64,000 bases of DNA, taken from Streptomyces sp. NBC_00249 (GTDB lineage: Bacteria > Actinomycetota > Actinomycetes > Streptomycetales > Streptomycetaceae). How positions within the stretch are numbered: position 1 is the first letter of the stretch; the number at the start of each line of letters is the position of its first letter. Both the position numbers and the translations under genes were made by a program. The stretch covers positions 372,001-436,000 of the forward strand of contig NZ_JAPEMV010000005.1 of NCBI RefSeq assembly GCF_026342355.1, given 5' to 3'. Below the pieces are notes generated by a model. The model was given only the letters and a program-made list of their open reading frames with translations. It was not told the DNA's origin and made no database searches. This document shows, piece after piece, positions 1 to 7,522 of this stretch.

Positions 1-538
1 AGCCGCGGCGGTCGGCGGTCATGTACTCGATGCCGCGGACCCACTTGGGACCCTTCCAGGCGTACAGGTGCGGCACCACGAGCCGCAGCGGGAAACCGTG
101 CTCGGCCGTCAGCAGTTCGCCGCCCATGTGGGTGGCGAAGACGGTGCGCTCGGCCGCGAAGTCGGCCAGTCTCATGTTGGAGCTGAAGCCGTACTCGGCC
201 CACACCATCACGTGCGTGACCTGCGGGGCCGGCGGGGCCAGGGCCAGTACGGTGCGCGTCGACACCCCGCCCCATTCGGCGCCCAGCATGCTGAACTTGG
301 TGACGCAGTGCAGGTCCGCCACGACCGACTCGAACGGCAGGGCCGCGAACTCCTCGTGGTTCCAGCAGTGCTTCTCGCCGTCGGCCGTCGCGCCGAAGAC
401 GCGGAACTCCCAGCGCTCCGGCTTGAACTTGGGCACGGGACCGTAGTGGGTGACGGGCCAACCCCGTTGCAACCGCTGCCCCGGAGGGAGCTCGAACTGC
501 TCTGCTCCCGGAGATTCCCGGCTTTCCGGCTGACCCAT
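1..538 (-). CDS. sulfite oxidase-like molybdopterin oxidoreductase (partial, N-terminal part)
   Basis: Reads in from position 538 and leaves the window at base 1, so only about 179 residues are visible. The protein begins MGQPESRESPG and contains RGWPVTHYGPVPKF and FEFRV-type strands followed by VADLHCVTKFS. That Cys lies where the molybdenum-ligating cysteine of the sulfite oxidase fold sits, and WGGVSTRTVL and SSNMRLADF follow. These features match the YuiH-like, sulfite-oxidase-fold, molybdopterin-binding family, which is cytoplasmic here because no signal peptide is seen. A nearby ATG at 546 is out of frame. It is divergent from bacterioferritin. The substrate cannot be inferred. Confidence 0.8.
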   Translation of the reverse strand, partial: MGQPESRESPGAEQFELPPGQRLQRGWPVTHYGPVPKFKPERWEFRVFGATADGEKHCWNHEEFAALPFESVVADLHCVTKFSMLGAEWGGVSTRTVLALAPPAPQVTHVMVWAEYGFSSNMRLADFAAERTVFATHMGGELLTAEHGFPLRLVVPHLYAWKGPKWVRGIEYMTADRRG

Positions 539-711
539 GTCTCCATGGTGACAGACGTAGCGGGGTGGTCACGACCAGGCAAGACCCTATTCGGGCAAGT
601 CACGGCAACTCCCACTAAGGAGGCACTTACTGGACGGCCTCCAACGGCGGTGCAAAGATGCGCGCACCTGCCCAGTCACCTAGCTGACATTGCTTGGAAG
701 GAGCCTCTGCG

Positions 712-1191
712 ATGCAGGGCGACCCCGAGGTCCTTGAGTTTCTCAACGAGCAGCTGACCGGCGAGCTCACGGCCATCAACCAGTACTGGCTGCACTACCG
801 CATCCAGGACAACAAGGGTTGGACGAAGCTCGCCAACTACACCCGTGCCGAGTCCATCGACGAGATGAAGCACGCGGACAAGATCACCGAACGCATCCTG
901 ATGCTGGACGGGCTGCCGAACTACCAGCGCCTGTTCCACGTGCGCGTCGGCCAGACCCTGACGGAGATGTTCCAGGCGGACCGACAGGTCGAGGTCGAGG
1001 CCATCGACCGCCTCAAGCGGGGCATCGAGGTCATGCGCGGCAAGGGCGACATCACCTCGGCGCGGCTGTTCGAGGAGATCCTGGAGGACGAGGAGCACCA
1101 CATCGACTACCTCGACACCCAGCTGGAGCTCATCGAGAGCATCGGGGAGCCGCTCTACATCGCGCAGCTGATCGAGCAGCCGGAGAGCTGA
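712..1191 (+). CDS. bfr: bacterioferritin
   Basis: Iron-storage ferritin that oxidises Fe(II) and deposits it as a mineral in a 24-subunit haem-containing shell. The 159 residues match the usual family length. All expected ligands are present: ferroxidase residues E18, E51, H54, E94, E127 and H130, and the haem-axial M52. An upstream in-frame ATG at 694 would add six residues, but the GGAAGGAG ribosome site at about 696-703 precedes the ATG at 712, so 712 is chosen. The [2Fe-2S] partner gene lies convergently just downstream. The intergenic DNA upstream (539-711) shows no iron box that I can recognise. Confidence 0.96.
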   Translation: MQGDPEVLEFLNEQLTGELTAINQYWLHYRIQDNKGWTKLANYTRAESIDEMKHADKITERILMLDGLPNYQRLFHVRVGQTLTEMFQADRQVEVEAIDRLKRGIEVMRGKGDITSARLFEEILEDEEHHIDYLDTQLELIESIGEPLYIAQLIEQPES

Positions 1192-1224
1192 CGGCCCCGG
1201 ACGCGCCCGGGCGCCTACGGGCGT

Positions 1225-1470
1225 CTACGCCGCTTCGGCCAGCGCGGCCACGGGTTCGGCCGCGAGAACCGCGGCCCCGTTGCCCTTCTCCAGGAGTTCC
1301 CGGCGGGGGCAGGCCCCGCGGCCGAGCAGGCCCTGGATGGTGCGCACGCAGGAGCCGCAGTCGGTGCCGGCCTTCGTGGCGGAGGCGATCTGGCGGGGGG
1401 TGCAGGCCCCGGCAGCCGCGTGTTCCTTGACCTGCTTGTCGGTGACCCCGAAGCAAGAGCAGACGTACAC
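1225..1470 (-). CDS. bfd: bacterioferritin-associated [2Fe-2S] ferredoxin-like protein
   Basis: Small protein (81 aa from the chosen start) with the BFD-like [2Fe-2S] pattern Cys-X-Cys near the N terminus (VCSCFGVT) and Cys-X2-Cys (DCGSC). In other bacteria Bfd binds bacterioferritin and passes electrons to release stored iron, which fits the adjacent, convergent bfr. A GTG at 1479 lies directly against the GGGAGG ribosome site. The GTG at 1470 (giving MYVCSCFGV) has 8-base spacing and is preferred. An iron-box-like operator lies 50-65 bp upstream, suggesting induction under iron limitation by the DmdR/IdeR repressor. Confidence 0.9.
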   Translation of the reverse strand: MYVCSCFGVTDKQVKEHAAAGACTPRQIASATKAGTDCGSCVRTIQGLLGRGACPRRELLEKGNGAAVLAAEPVAALAEAA

Positions 1471-1516
1471 GCGGTTCACCTCCCTGGTGCGGAACGGTTC
1501 GGCGGGCCATCCCCTA

Positions 1517-1535
1517 TTCGGTGAGGCTTACCTAA
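1517..1535. promoter_or_regulatory. iron box (DmdR1/IdeR-type operator)
   Basis: On the minus strand the 19-mer reads TTAGGTAAGCCTCACCGAA, which matches 15 of 19 positions of the classical actinobacterial iron box TTAGGTTAGGCTAACCTAA. It lies upstream of bfd. Known family logic: Fe(II)-loaded DmdR/IdeR binds such sites and represses. Assignment to bfd is inferred from position. Confidence 0.78.
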
Positions 1536-1547
1536 CCGTACCCAAAG

Positions 1548-1561
1548 TTAGGGTCCCCTAA
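1548..1561. promoter_or_regulatory. second TTAGGG..CCCTAA palindrome by the iron box
   Basis: A perfect 6-bp inverted repeat (TTAGGG, two bases, CCCTAA) lies 12 bp beyond the iron box on the side away from bfd. It resembles iron-box half sites but has a shorter spacer, so it may be an auxiliary repressor site or a coincidence. Confidence 0.4.
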
Positions 1562-1571
1562 AAGACCCGGG

Positions 1572-1618
1572 TACGACGATGGGGCGCGGATCACATCGAT
1601 CCGCGCCCCATCGTCGTA
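1572..1618 (-). terminator. terminator of the DAHP synthase gene
   Basis: Perfect 21-bp stem (1572-1592 with 1598-1618) and a 5-base loop, starting 26 bp after the stop codon of the DAHP synthase gene. No U-run follows, as is usual in Streptomyces. It also separates that gene from the bfd operator. Confidence 0.85.
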
Positions 1619-1643
1619 GGAAGCCACCTACTGATCGCGATCC

Positions 1644-2993
1644 CTACTGGTCGCGGTACATCTCCGCGACCAGGAACGCCAGGTCCAGGGACTGGCTGCG
1701 GTTGAGCCGCGGGTCGCAGGCCGTCTCGTAGCGCTGGTGCAGGTCGTCGACGAAGATCTCGTCGCCGCCGCCCACGCACTCGGTGACGTCGTCACCGGTG
1801 AGCTCGACGTGGATGCCGCCCGGGTGGGTGCCGAGGCCCTTGTGGACCTCGAAGAAGCCCTTGACCTCGTCGAGCACGTCGTCGAAACGGCGCGTCTTGT
1901 GGCCCGAGGCCGCCTCGAAGGTGTTGCCGTGCATCGGGTCGGTGACCCAGGCGACGGTCGCACCGGACGCGGTGACCTTCTCGACCAGCTCGGGGAGCTT
2001 GTCGCGGACCTTGTCGGCGCCCATGCGGACGACGAAGGTCAGCCGGCCCGGCTCGCGCTCGGGGTCCAGGCGGTCGATGTACGTCAGCGCCTCGTCCACC
2101 GTGGTGGTCGGGCCGAGCTTGATGCCGATCGGGTTGGCGATCTGCGAGCAGAACTCGATGTGTGCGTGGTCCAGCTGGCGGGTGCGCTCACCGATCCAGA
2201 CCATGTGGCCGGAGGTGTCGTACAGCTTCCCGGTGCGGGAGTCCGTACGGGTGAGGGCGCCCTCGTAGTCGAGGAGCAGCGCCTCGTGGGAGGCGTAGAA
2301 CTCGACGGCCTTGAACTCGGCCGGGTCGGTGCCACAGGCCTTCATGAAGTTCAGGGCGTTGTCGATCTCCCGGGCGAGCTGCTCGTAGCGCTGCCCGGAC
2401 GGGGAGGACTTCACGAAGTCCTGGTTCCAGGCGTGCACCTGGCGCAGGTCGGCGTAGCCACCGGTGGTGAAGGCGCGCACCAGGTTCAGCGTCGAGGCCG
2501 ACGCGTGGTACATGCGCTTCAGCCGCTCGGGGTCCGGGATCCGGGCCTCTTCGGTGAAGGCGAAGCCGTTGACGGAGTCACCGCGGTAGGTCGGCAGGGT
2601 GACGCCGTCGCGGGTCTCGGTGTCCTTGGAGCGCGGCTTGGAGTACTGGCCCGCGATGCGGCCGACCTTCACGACGGGCACGGAGGCCGCGTACGTCAGG
2701 ACGGCGCTCATCTGGAGCAGCGTCTTCAGCTTGGCGCGGATGTGGTCGGCGGACACGGCGTCGAAGGCCTCGGCGCAGTCGCCACCCTGGAGCAGGAACG
2801 CCTCGCCCTTGGCGACGGCTCCCAGACGGGCGCGCAGCTGGTCGCACTCACCCGCGAAGACGAGGGGAGGATACGACTCGAGGTCCGCGACGACAGCGCG
2901 CAGGGCCTCGGCATCGGGGTACGAAGGCTGCTGCGCCGCGGGAAGGTCTCGCCAGGTCGCCTTGGCGGCGGGGGCTTGGGTTTCAGCGTTCAC
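1644..2993 (-). CDS. class II 3-deoxy-D-arabino-heptulosonate 7-phosphate synthase
   Basis: First enzyme of the shikimate pathway: phosphoenolpyruvate plus erythrose 4-phosphate gives DAHP. The 449 residues show class II (plant/actinobacterial) hallmarks: LLQGGDCAEAF, the KVGRIAGQYSKPRS block, KLGPTTTVDEA, VRMGADKVRDKLP, WVTDPMHGNT and THPGGIHVELTGDDVTEC. The reading frame stays open far upstream, but the GTG at 2993, five bases after GAGG, begins the family-typical N terminus (MNAETQ). A GTG two codons earlier is an alternative. It is divergent from the Trp leader/anthranilate synthase unit, placing pathway entry next to the tryptophan branch point. Usually called aroF, aroG or aroH; I leave the symbol open. 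Confidence 0.96.
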   Translation of the reverse strand: MNAETQAPAAKATWRDLPAAQQPSYPDAEALRAVVADLESYPPLVFAGECDQLRARLGAVAKGEAFLLQGGDCAEAFDAVSADHIRAKLKTLLQMSAVLTYAASVPVVKVGRIAGQYSKPRSKDTETRDGVTLPTYRGDSVNGFAFTEEARIPDPERLKRMYHASASTLNLVRAFTTGGYADLRQVHAWNQDFVKSSPSGQRYEQLAREIDNALNFMKACGTDPAEFKAVEFYASHEALLLDYEGALTRTDSRTGKLYDTSGHMVWIGERTRQLDHAHIEFCSQIANPIGIKLGPTTTVDEALTYIDRLDPEREPGRLTFVVRMGADKVRDKLPELVEKVTASGATVAWVTDPMHGNTFEAASGHKTRRFDDVLDEVKGFFEVHKGLGTHPGGIHVELTGDDVTECVGGGDEIFVDDLHQRYETACDPRLNRSQSLDLAFLVAEMYRDQ

Positions 2994-3164
2994 GGTCACC
3001 TCGTACACATTACGGCGTCCCACGTCGCGTCCGGCCCGGCGCCCACCTGGTGAGACGGTGTCGTTCGAAGGCCCAGGGCCCGGAAATGAACGGAATCCGA
3101 GGTTCACATGTCGGTATAGAACGGATGCAGCGAGATCACGTCCGCTTGGGCTAGGGTGCCTCGC

Positions 3165-3236
3165 ATGTACGCACACTCCGACCAGAACTGGTGGTGGCCC
3201 GCTCCCGGCGGCCCACCCCTCGTGCGTACCCACTGA
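3165..3236 (+). CDS. trpL: trp operon leader peptide
   Basis: Twenty-three-codon reading frame ATG to TGA encoding MYAHSDQNWWWPAPGG and ending LVRTH. Three consecutive Trp codons (TGG at 3189-3197) are the signature of ribosome-mediated attenuation: ribosomes stall when charged tRNA-Trp is scarce. It is followed 13 bases later by a strong hairpin, then by the anthranilate synthase gene. A -10-like TAGGGT at 3152-3157 ends 7 bases before the ATG, so the leader mRNA may start at or near the ATG (leaderless), although no good -35 is seen. Trp attenuation of a fused anthranilate synthase is known from S. venezuelae. Confidence 0.93.
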   Translation: MYAHSDQNWWWPAPGGPPLVRTH

Positions 3237-3249
3237 CACGAGCGACGCG

Positions 3250-3273
3250 AAGGCCGCCCCGAGGGGCGGCCTT
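3250..3273 (+). terminator. trp attenuator hairpin
   Basis: GC-rich inverted repeat (AAGGCCGCCCC with GGGGCGGCCTT, 11-bp arms, effectively a 9-bp stem with a 6-base loop). It lies between the WWW leader peptide and the anthranilate synthase start, where an attenuator is expected. No U-tract follows. I did not resolve a competing antiterminator fold by eye. Confidence 0.85.
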
Positions 3274-3360
3274 CCGTGTTCCACGGACAGACGGACCAGG
3301 GCCGCTCCTCCCCCGACACCGCGCCGGACCCACCGGCACACCGGAAGGACCCGCCCACCC

Positions 3361-5247
3361 ATGTCCCAGGACCACTCCCTCAGCCGGCTGCTCGACGACT
3401 CCTGCCCGCCCTTCGCCCTGCTGCGCCGGCGCACCCCGGGCCGCGACCACGACACCGTCGAGGTGCTGCTCGGCCCGGTCCACGAGGCCGAGCGCCTCGC
3501 CGACCTGCCCGTCGGGGAGCTTCCCGCCCTCGCCCTGGTGCCGTTCCGCCAGATCCGCGAGCGCGGTTTCGACGTGCGCGACGACGGCACGCCGCTGAGC
3601 GTGCTGGCCGCCGAGGAGGCCTGGGAGATCCCCCTCGCCGAGGCCCTGGCCGCGCTCCCGGACCACGAGGTGAAGGTCGACGGCGGCGGCTTCGACGTGT
3701 CCGACGAGGACTACGCGACCACCGTCGAACGGGTGATCCGCGAGGAGATCGGCCGGGGCGAGGGCGCGAACTTCGTCATCCGGCGCACCTACGAGGACCG
3801 CATCGAGGGCTTCGGCCGGGCCGACGCCCTCGCCCTGTTCCGCCGCCTGCTGCTCGGCGAGCGCGGCGCGTACTGGACGTACGTCGTCCACACCGGGGAC
3901 CGCACCCTGGTCGGGGCCAGCCCCGAGGTGCACGTGCGGATGTCCGGGGGCACGGTCGTGATGAACCCGATCAGCGGCACGTACCGCTATCCCGCAGGGG
4001 GCCCGACGGCCGATTCGCTGCTGGCGTTCCTCGGCGACCGCAAGGAGACCGAGGAGCTGTCGATGGTCGTCGACGAGGAGCTCAAGATGATGTGCACGGT
4101 CGGCGACATGGGCGGGGTCGTCGTCGGCCCCCGTCTGAAGGAGATGTCCCACCTCGCGCACACGGAGTACGAGCTGCGCGGACGCTCCTCGCTGGACGTC
4201 CGCGAGGTGCTGCGGGAGACCATGTTCGCGGCGACGGTCACGGGCTCGCCCGTGCAGAACGCCTGCCGGGTCATCGAGCGGTACGAGAGCGGCGGCCGCG
4301 GCTACTACGCGGGCGCCCTCGCGCTGCTGGGCATCGACTCCGCCGGGGCGCAGACCCTCGACTCCCCCATCCTGATCCGCACCGCCGACATCGCCCCCGA
4401 CGGCGCCCTGCGCGTGCCGGTCGGGGCGACCCTGGTGAGGCACTCGGACCCGGCGGGCGAGGTCGCCGAGACGCACGCCAAGGCCGCCGGGGTGCTGGCG
4501 GCCCTGGGCGTACGGGAGGCCGCGCCCCGGCCGGCCTTCGAGGGGGCCCGGCTGACGGACGACCCCCGGGTGCGGGCGGCCCTGGACGCCCGGCGCGGGG
4601 ACCTGGCCCCGTTCTGGCTGCGGATGCAGGAGCGCCCGGCGGAGATCACCGGGCACGCCCTGGTCGTGGACGGGGAGGACACCTTCACCGCGATGCTGGC
4701 CCACGTGCTGCGGGTGACCGGGCTGGACGTGACCGTACGCCGCTACGACGACCCGGGGCTGCGGGAGGCCGCCCTGGCCTGGGACGGCCCGATCGTGCTG
4801 GGCCCGGGGCCGGGCAACCCGGCGGAGTCCGACGACCCGAAGATGCGGATGCTGCGCGCCCTGGCCGCCGAGCTGCTGGCCTCGCACCGGGGCGGGATCC
4901 TGGGCGTCTGCCTGGGCCACGAGCTGCTGGCGGCCGAGCTGGGGCTGCCGCTGATCCGCAAGGCGGAGCCGGCGCAGGGGGCGCAGACGCGGATCGACCT
5001 GTTCGGGGCCGAGGAGGTGGTCGGCTTCTACAACACGTACACCGCGCACTGCTCCGACGAGCTGGCGCTGCGGCTGGCCGGCGAGGGGATCGAGGTCTCC
5101 CGGGACCCGGCCACCGGTGAGGTGCACGCCCTGCGGTCGGCGGCGGGCGGGGTCGCGGGCGTGCAGTTCCACCCGGAGTCGGTGCTCACCCTGCGCGGGG
5201 TGGAGCTGGTCCGGGACCTGCTGAGCGGGGTCATGGCCCCGGCGTAG
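3361..5247 (+). CDS. trpEG: anthranilate synthase, fused TrpE-TrpG
   Basis: Converts chorismate and glutamine to anthranilate. The 628-residue fusion has a chorismate-binding TrpE domain at about 1-420 (GASPEVHVRM, NPISGTYRYP, DRKETEELSMVVDEELKMM, EYELRGRSSLD, GSPVQNACR, GYYAGALALL). A class I glutamine amidotransferase domain follows at about 440-628, with nucleophile C517 in GVCLGHE and the H604/E606 dyad in QFHPES. The order resembles PhzE-like and actinobacterial TrpE-G fusions. The ATG at 3361 follows GGAAGGA; the frame is open upstream of it but lacks family similarity. It is controlled by the upstream Trp leader and attenuator, which points to primary tryptophan synthesis. trpD is 26 kb away. 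Confidence 0.95.
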   Translation: MSQDHSLSRLLDDSCPPFALLRRRTPGRDHDTVEVLLGPVHEAERLADLPVGELPALALVPFRQIRERGFDVRDDGTPLSVLAAEEAWEIPLAEALAALPDHEVKVDGGGFDVSDEDYATTVERVIREEIGRGEGANFVIRRTYEDRIEGFGRADALALFRRLLLGERGAYWTYVVHTGDRTLVGASPEVHVRMSGGTVVMNPISGTYRYPAGGPTADSLLAFLGDRKETEELSMVVDEELKMMCTVGDMGGVVVGPRLKEMSHLAHTEYELRGRSSLDVREVLRETMFAATVTGSPVQNACRVIERYESGGRGYYAGALALLGIDSAGAQTLDSPILIRTADIAPDGALRVPVGATLVRHSDPAGEVAETHAKAAGVLAALGVREAAPRPAFEGARLTDDPRVRAALDARRGDLAPFWLRMQERPAEITGHALVVDGEDTFTAMLAHVLRVTGLDVTVRRYDDPGLREAALAWDGPIVLGPGPGNPAESDDPKMRMLRALAAELLASHRGGILGVCLGHELLAAELGLPLIRKAEPAQGAQTRIDLFGAEEVVGFYNTYTAHCSDELALRLAGEGIEVSRDPATGEVHALRSAAGGVAGVQFHPESVLTLRGVELVRDLLSGVMAPA

Positions 5248-5250
5248 CGG

Positions 5251-6246
5251 TCAGGCGGACGGCAGGAGGGTGTTCTCGGAGCGGCGGCCGGCCAGGTAGT
5301 CGGCCACGTTCCGGACGGTGGTGTCGATGATCTGTCCGACGGCGTCGGCCGTGTAGTAGGCCTGGTGGCTGGTCACCACGACGTGCGGGAAGGTGACCAG
5401 CCGGGCCAGGGTGTCGTCCTCGACGGCTTCGAGCGACTTGTCGAGGAAGAACACCCCGGCCTCCGCCTCGTACACGTCGAGGCCGACACCGGTGAAGCGG
5501 CCCGCCCGCAGCTCAGCGACCAGGGCCTCGGTGTCGATCAGGCCTCCCCGGCTGGAGTTCACGAGGATCACGTCGTCGCGCATCGCCTTGAGGGCGGCCG
5601 CGTCGATGAGGTGGTGCGTGGAGTCCAGCAGGGGCACGTGCAGGCTGATCAGGTCGGAGCGCGCGAAGAGCTCCTCCTTGTCCACGTACTTCATGCCCAG
5701 CTCCAGGCAGGCCGGGTTCTGGGCGACGTCCCAGCCGAGGAGGTCCATCCCGAAGCCGTGGGCGATCCGGGCGAAGGCCGCGCCGATCTTCCCGGTGCCG
5801 AGGACACCGGCCGTACGGCCGTGGAAGTCGCGGCCCATCAGCCCGTTCAGCCGGAAGTCGAAGTCGCGGGTGCGGATCGCGGCGCGGACGACCTTGCGGT
5901 TGACGGCCATCGCCAGGGTCCAGGCGAACTCGGCCACCGAGTGGGGGGAGTAGGAGGAGACCCGGCCGACCGTCATGCCGAGGCGGCGGGCCACGTCCAG
6001 GTCGATGTTGTTGAAGCCGGTGGACCGCTGGGCGATCATCTTCGTCCCGCCGTCGGACAGGGTGTTCAGGACCCTGCTGTTCAGGTCGGCGTTGACGCTG
6101 GAGGAGACGATCTCGTACCCGGCGGCGATGGGTGCGGTGTCCTCGCTGAGGAAGACGTCGAGGCAGCGGACCTCGTGCTGTCCGGCGAAGGCCCGCTCGA
6201 GGAGGGGCTTCTCGTCGGCGGTCACTCCGAAGGCCAGGATCTCCAC
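5251..6246 (-). CDS. ldhA: D-lactate dehydrogenase / D-2-hydroxyacid dehydrogenase
   Basis: NAD-dependent reduction of pyruvate (or another 2-oxoacid) to the D-hydroxyacid. The 331 residues show the D-isomer-specific family signatures: GVLGTGKIG (nucleotide-binding GxGxxG), ISLHVPLL, LVNSSRGGLID with the substrate-binding Arg, GVGLDVYEAE with the catalytic Glu, and VVVTSHQAYYT with the catalytic His. The SHQAYYT ending resembles E. coli LdhA more than phosphoglycerate or formate dehydrogenases. The start is the GTG at 6246, five bases after GGGAG. It is convergent with trpEG (3-bp gap) and follows pfkA on the same strand. A palindrome lies about 25 bp upstream. Confidence 0.88.
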   Translation of the reverse strand: MEILAFGVTADEKPLLERAFAGQHEVRCLDVFLSEDTAPIAAGYEIVSSSVNADLNSRVLNTLSDGGTKMIAQRSTGFNNIDLDVARRLGMTVGRVSSYSPHSVAEFAWTLAMAVNRKVVRAAIRTRDFDFRLNGLMGRDFHGRTAGVLGTGKIGAAFARIAHGFGMDLLGWDVAQNPACLELGMKYVDKEELFARSDLISLHVPLLDSTHHLIDAAALKAMRDDVILVNSSRGGLIDTEALVAELRAGRFTGVGLDVYEAEAGVFFLDKSLEAVEDDTLARLVTFPHVVVTSHQAYYTADAVGQIIDTTVRNVADYLAGRRSENTLLPSA

Positions 6247-6270
6247 GCTTGCTCCCGTACGTCGAACCAT

Positions 6271-6294
6271 GGGTCGTTTGTCACGATACGACCC
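6271..6294. promoter_or_regulatory. inverted repeat upstream of ldhA
   Basis: Perfect 7-bp arms GGGTCGT and ACGACCC separated by 10 bases, plus one flanking pair, in the short space before ldhA. The position suits an operator. It does not match the Rex consensus I know. Confidence 0.45.
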
Positions 6295-6341
6295 ACGGTC
6301 CGACGATGCCCGGCGGCCCGGCCGCCCGGCCCTCGGCGGCC

Positions 6342-7370
6342 TCAGCCGAAGAAGACCCCGACCTCCGCGTACAGCGCGGGGTCGACCGTCTTGAGCTTCG
6401 AGGTGGCCTCGGCGATCGGCACGCGGACGATGTCGGTCCCCTTCAGCGCGACCATCTTGCCGAAGTCCCCGTCGCGCACCGCGTCGATCGCGTGCAGTCC
6501 GAAGCGGGTGGCCAGCCAGCGGTCGAAGGCGCTCGGGGTGCCGCCGCGCTGGATGTGCCCGAGGACCGTCGTACGGGCCTCCTTGCCGGTGCGGGCCTCG
6601 ATCTCCTTGGCCAGCCACTCGCCGACGCCCGAGAGCCGGACGTGCCCGAAGGAGTCCGTGGTGGCGTCCTTGAGCACCAGCTCGCCGTCGGTCGGCATCG
6701 CGCCCTCGGCGACCACCACGATCGGCGCGTAGCTCGCCTTGAACCGGGAGGTCACCCAGGCGCAGACCTTGTCCATGTCGAAGCGCTGCTCGGGGATGAG
6801 GATGACGTTCGCCCCGCCCGCGAGGCCCGAGTGCAGGGCGATCCAGCCGGCGTGCCGCCCCATGACCTCGACGACCAGCACCCGCATGTGGGACTCGGCG
6901 GTGGTGTGCAGCCGGTCGATGGCCTCGGTCGCGATGCCGACGGCCGTGTCGAAACCGAAGGTGTAGTCGGTGGCCGACAGGTCGTTGTCGATGGTCTTGG
7001 GCACGCCGACGCACGGGATGCCGTACTCCCCGTGCAGCCGGGCGGCCACGCCCAGGGTGTCCTCGCCGCCGATCGCGATGAGCGCGTCGACCTCGTACTT
7101 GGCGAGGTTCTCCTTGATCTCGCGGACCCCGTGCTCCGTCTTGAACGGGTTGGTGCGCGAGGAGCCGAGGATGGTGCCGCCGCGGGGCAGGATCCCGCGG
7201 ACGGCGGGGATGTCGAGCGGGACGGTGTCCCCCTCGACCGCGCCCCGCCAGCCGTCCTTGAACCCGACGAACCCGTATCCGTACTCCTGGACGCCCTTGC
7301 GGACGACGGCCCTGATCACCGCATTGAGCCCGGGGCAGTCGCCGCCGCCCGTGAGCACTCCGACCTTCAT
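6342..7370 (-). CDS. pfkA: 6-phosphofructokinase, group III
   Basis: Phosphorylates fructose 6-phosphate in glycolysis. The 342 residues begin MKVGVLTGGGDCPGLNAVIR and contain the catalytic PKTIDNDL block, VEVMGRHAGW, EGAMP and GHIQRGG. The ATG at 7370 follows GGGAG by five bases. The residue matching E. coli Gly104 is D104 (GGEDT), and the residue before TIDND is K125. In characterised enzymes Asp and Lys at these places go with pyrophosphate use and Gly with ATP, so the phosphoryl donor is uncertain; Streptomyces also has several PFK paralogues. The promoter carries a Crp-type site. Confidence 0.93.
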   Translation of the reverse strand: MKVGVLTGGGDCPGLNAVIRAVVRKGVQEYGYGFVGFKDGWRGAVEGDTVPLDIPAVRGILPRGGTILGSSRTNPFKTEHGVREIKENLAKYEVDALIAIGGEDTLGVAARLHGEYGIPCVGVPKTIDNDLSATDYTFGFDTAVGIATEAIDRLHTTAESHMRVLVVEVMGRHAGWIALHSGLAGGANVILIPEQRFDMDKVCAWVTSRFKASYAPIVVVAEGAMPTDGELVLKDATTDSFGHVRLSGVGEWLAKEIEARTGKEARTTVLGHIQRGGTPSAFDRWLATRFGLHAIDAVRDGDFGKMVALKGTDIVRVPIAEATSKLKTVDPALYAEVGVFFG

Positions 7371-7395
7371 GGAATCTCCCTTCGCCATGACGGTC

Positions 7396-7423
7396 ACGCT
7401 AGTGGTGACTCAGGTCACAGCAA
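7396..7423 (-). promoter_or_regulatory. pfkA promoter
   Basis: On the minus strand, -35 TTGCTG (7418-7423), a 16-base spacer and -10 TAGCGT (7396-7401) give a plausible vegetative promoter. Transcription would start close upstream of the pfkA ATG at 7370, giving a leader of about 20 bases. Confidence 0.65.
7405..7418. promoter_or_regulatory. Crp-type operator in the pfkA promoter
   Basis: Reads GTGACCTGAGTCAC on the minus strand, a full match to the Streptomyces Crp consensus GTG-N6-GNCAC as I recall it, and also a TGTGA-N6-TCAC core. It fills the spacer between the -35 and -10 of pfkA, a position that favours repression or promoter occlusion. Confidence 0.62.
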
Positions 7424-7522
7424 GGGCCTTGGAGGGGTCAATTCCGGTGGAATCACGGGGCGTTGCGTCCGCGCTTTCACTCGTACGAGGAAGTAAGCAG
7501 TACGTACGACCGGCTCCGCGCG

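Noticed and set aside
2599..3360. Upstream extension of the anthranilate synthase frame by 254 codons.
   Set aside because: It runs antisense through the DAHP synthase gene and the Trp leader/attenuator, and the family start and a ribosome site are at 3361.
2994..3590. Upstream extension of the DAHP synthase frame.
   Set aside because: It overlaps the trp leader and trpEG, and class II enzymes are about 450 residues, which the 2993 start gives.
6247..6341. Possible Rex site controlling ldhA.
   Set aside because: The palindrome arms GGGTCGT/ACGACCC do not resemble the TGTGAA..TTCACA-type Rex consensus.
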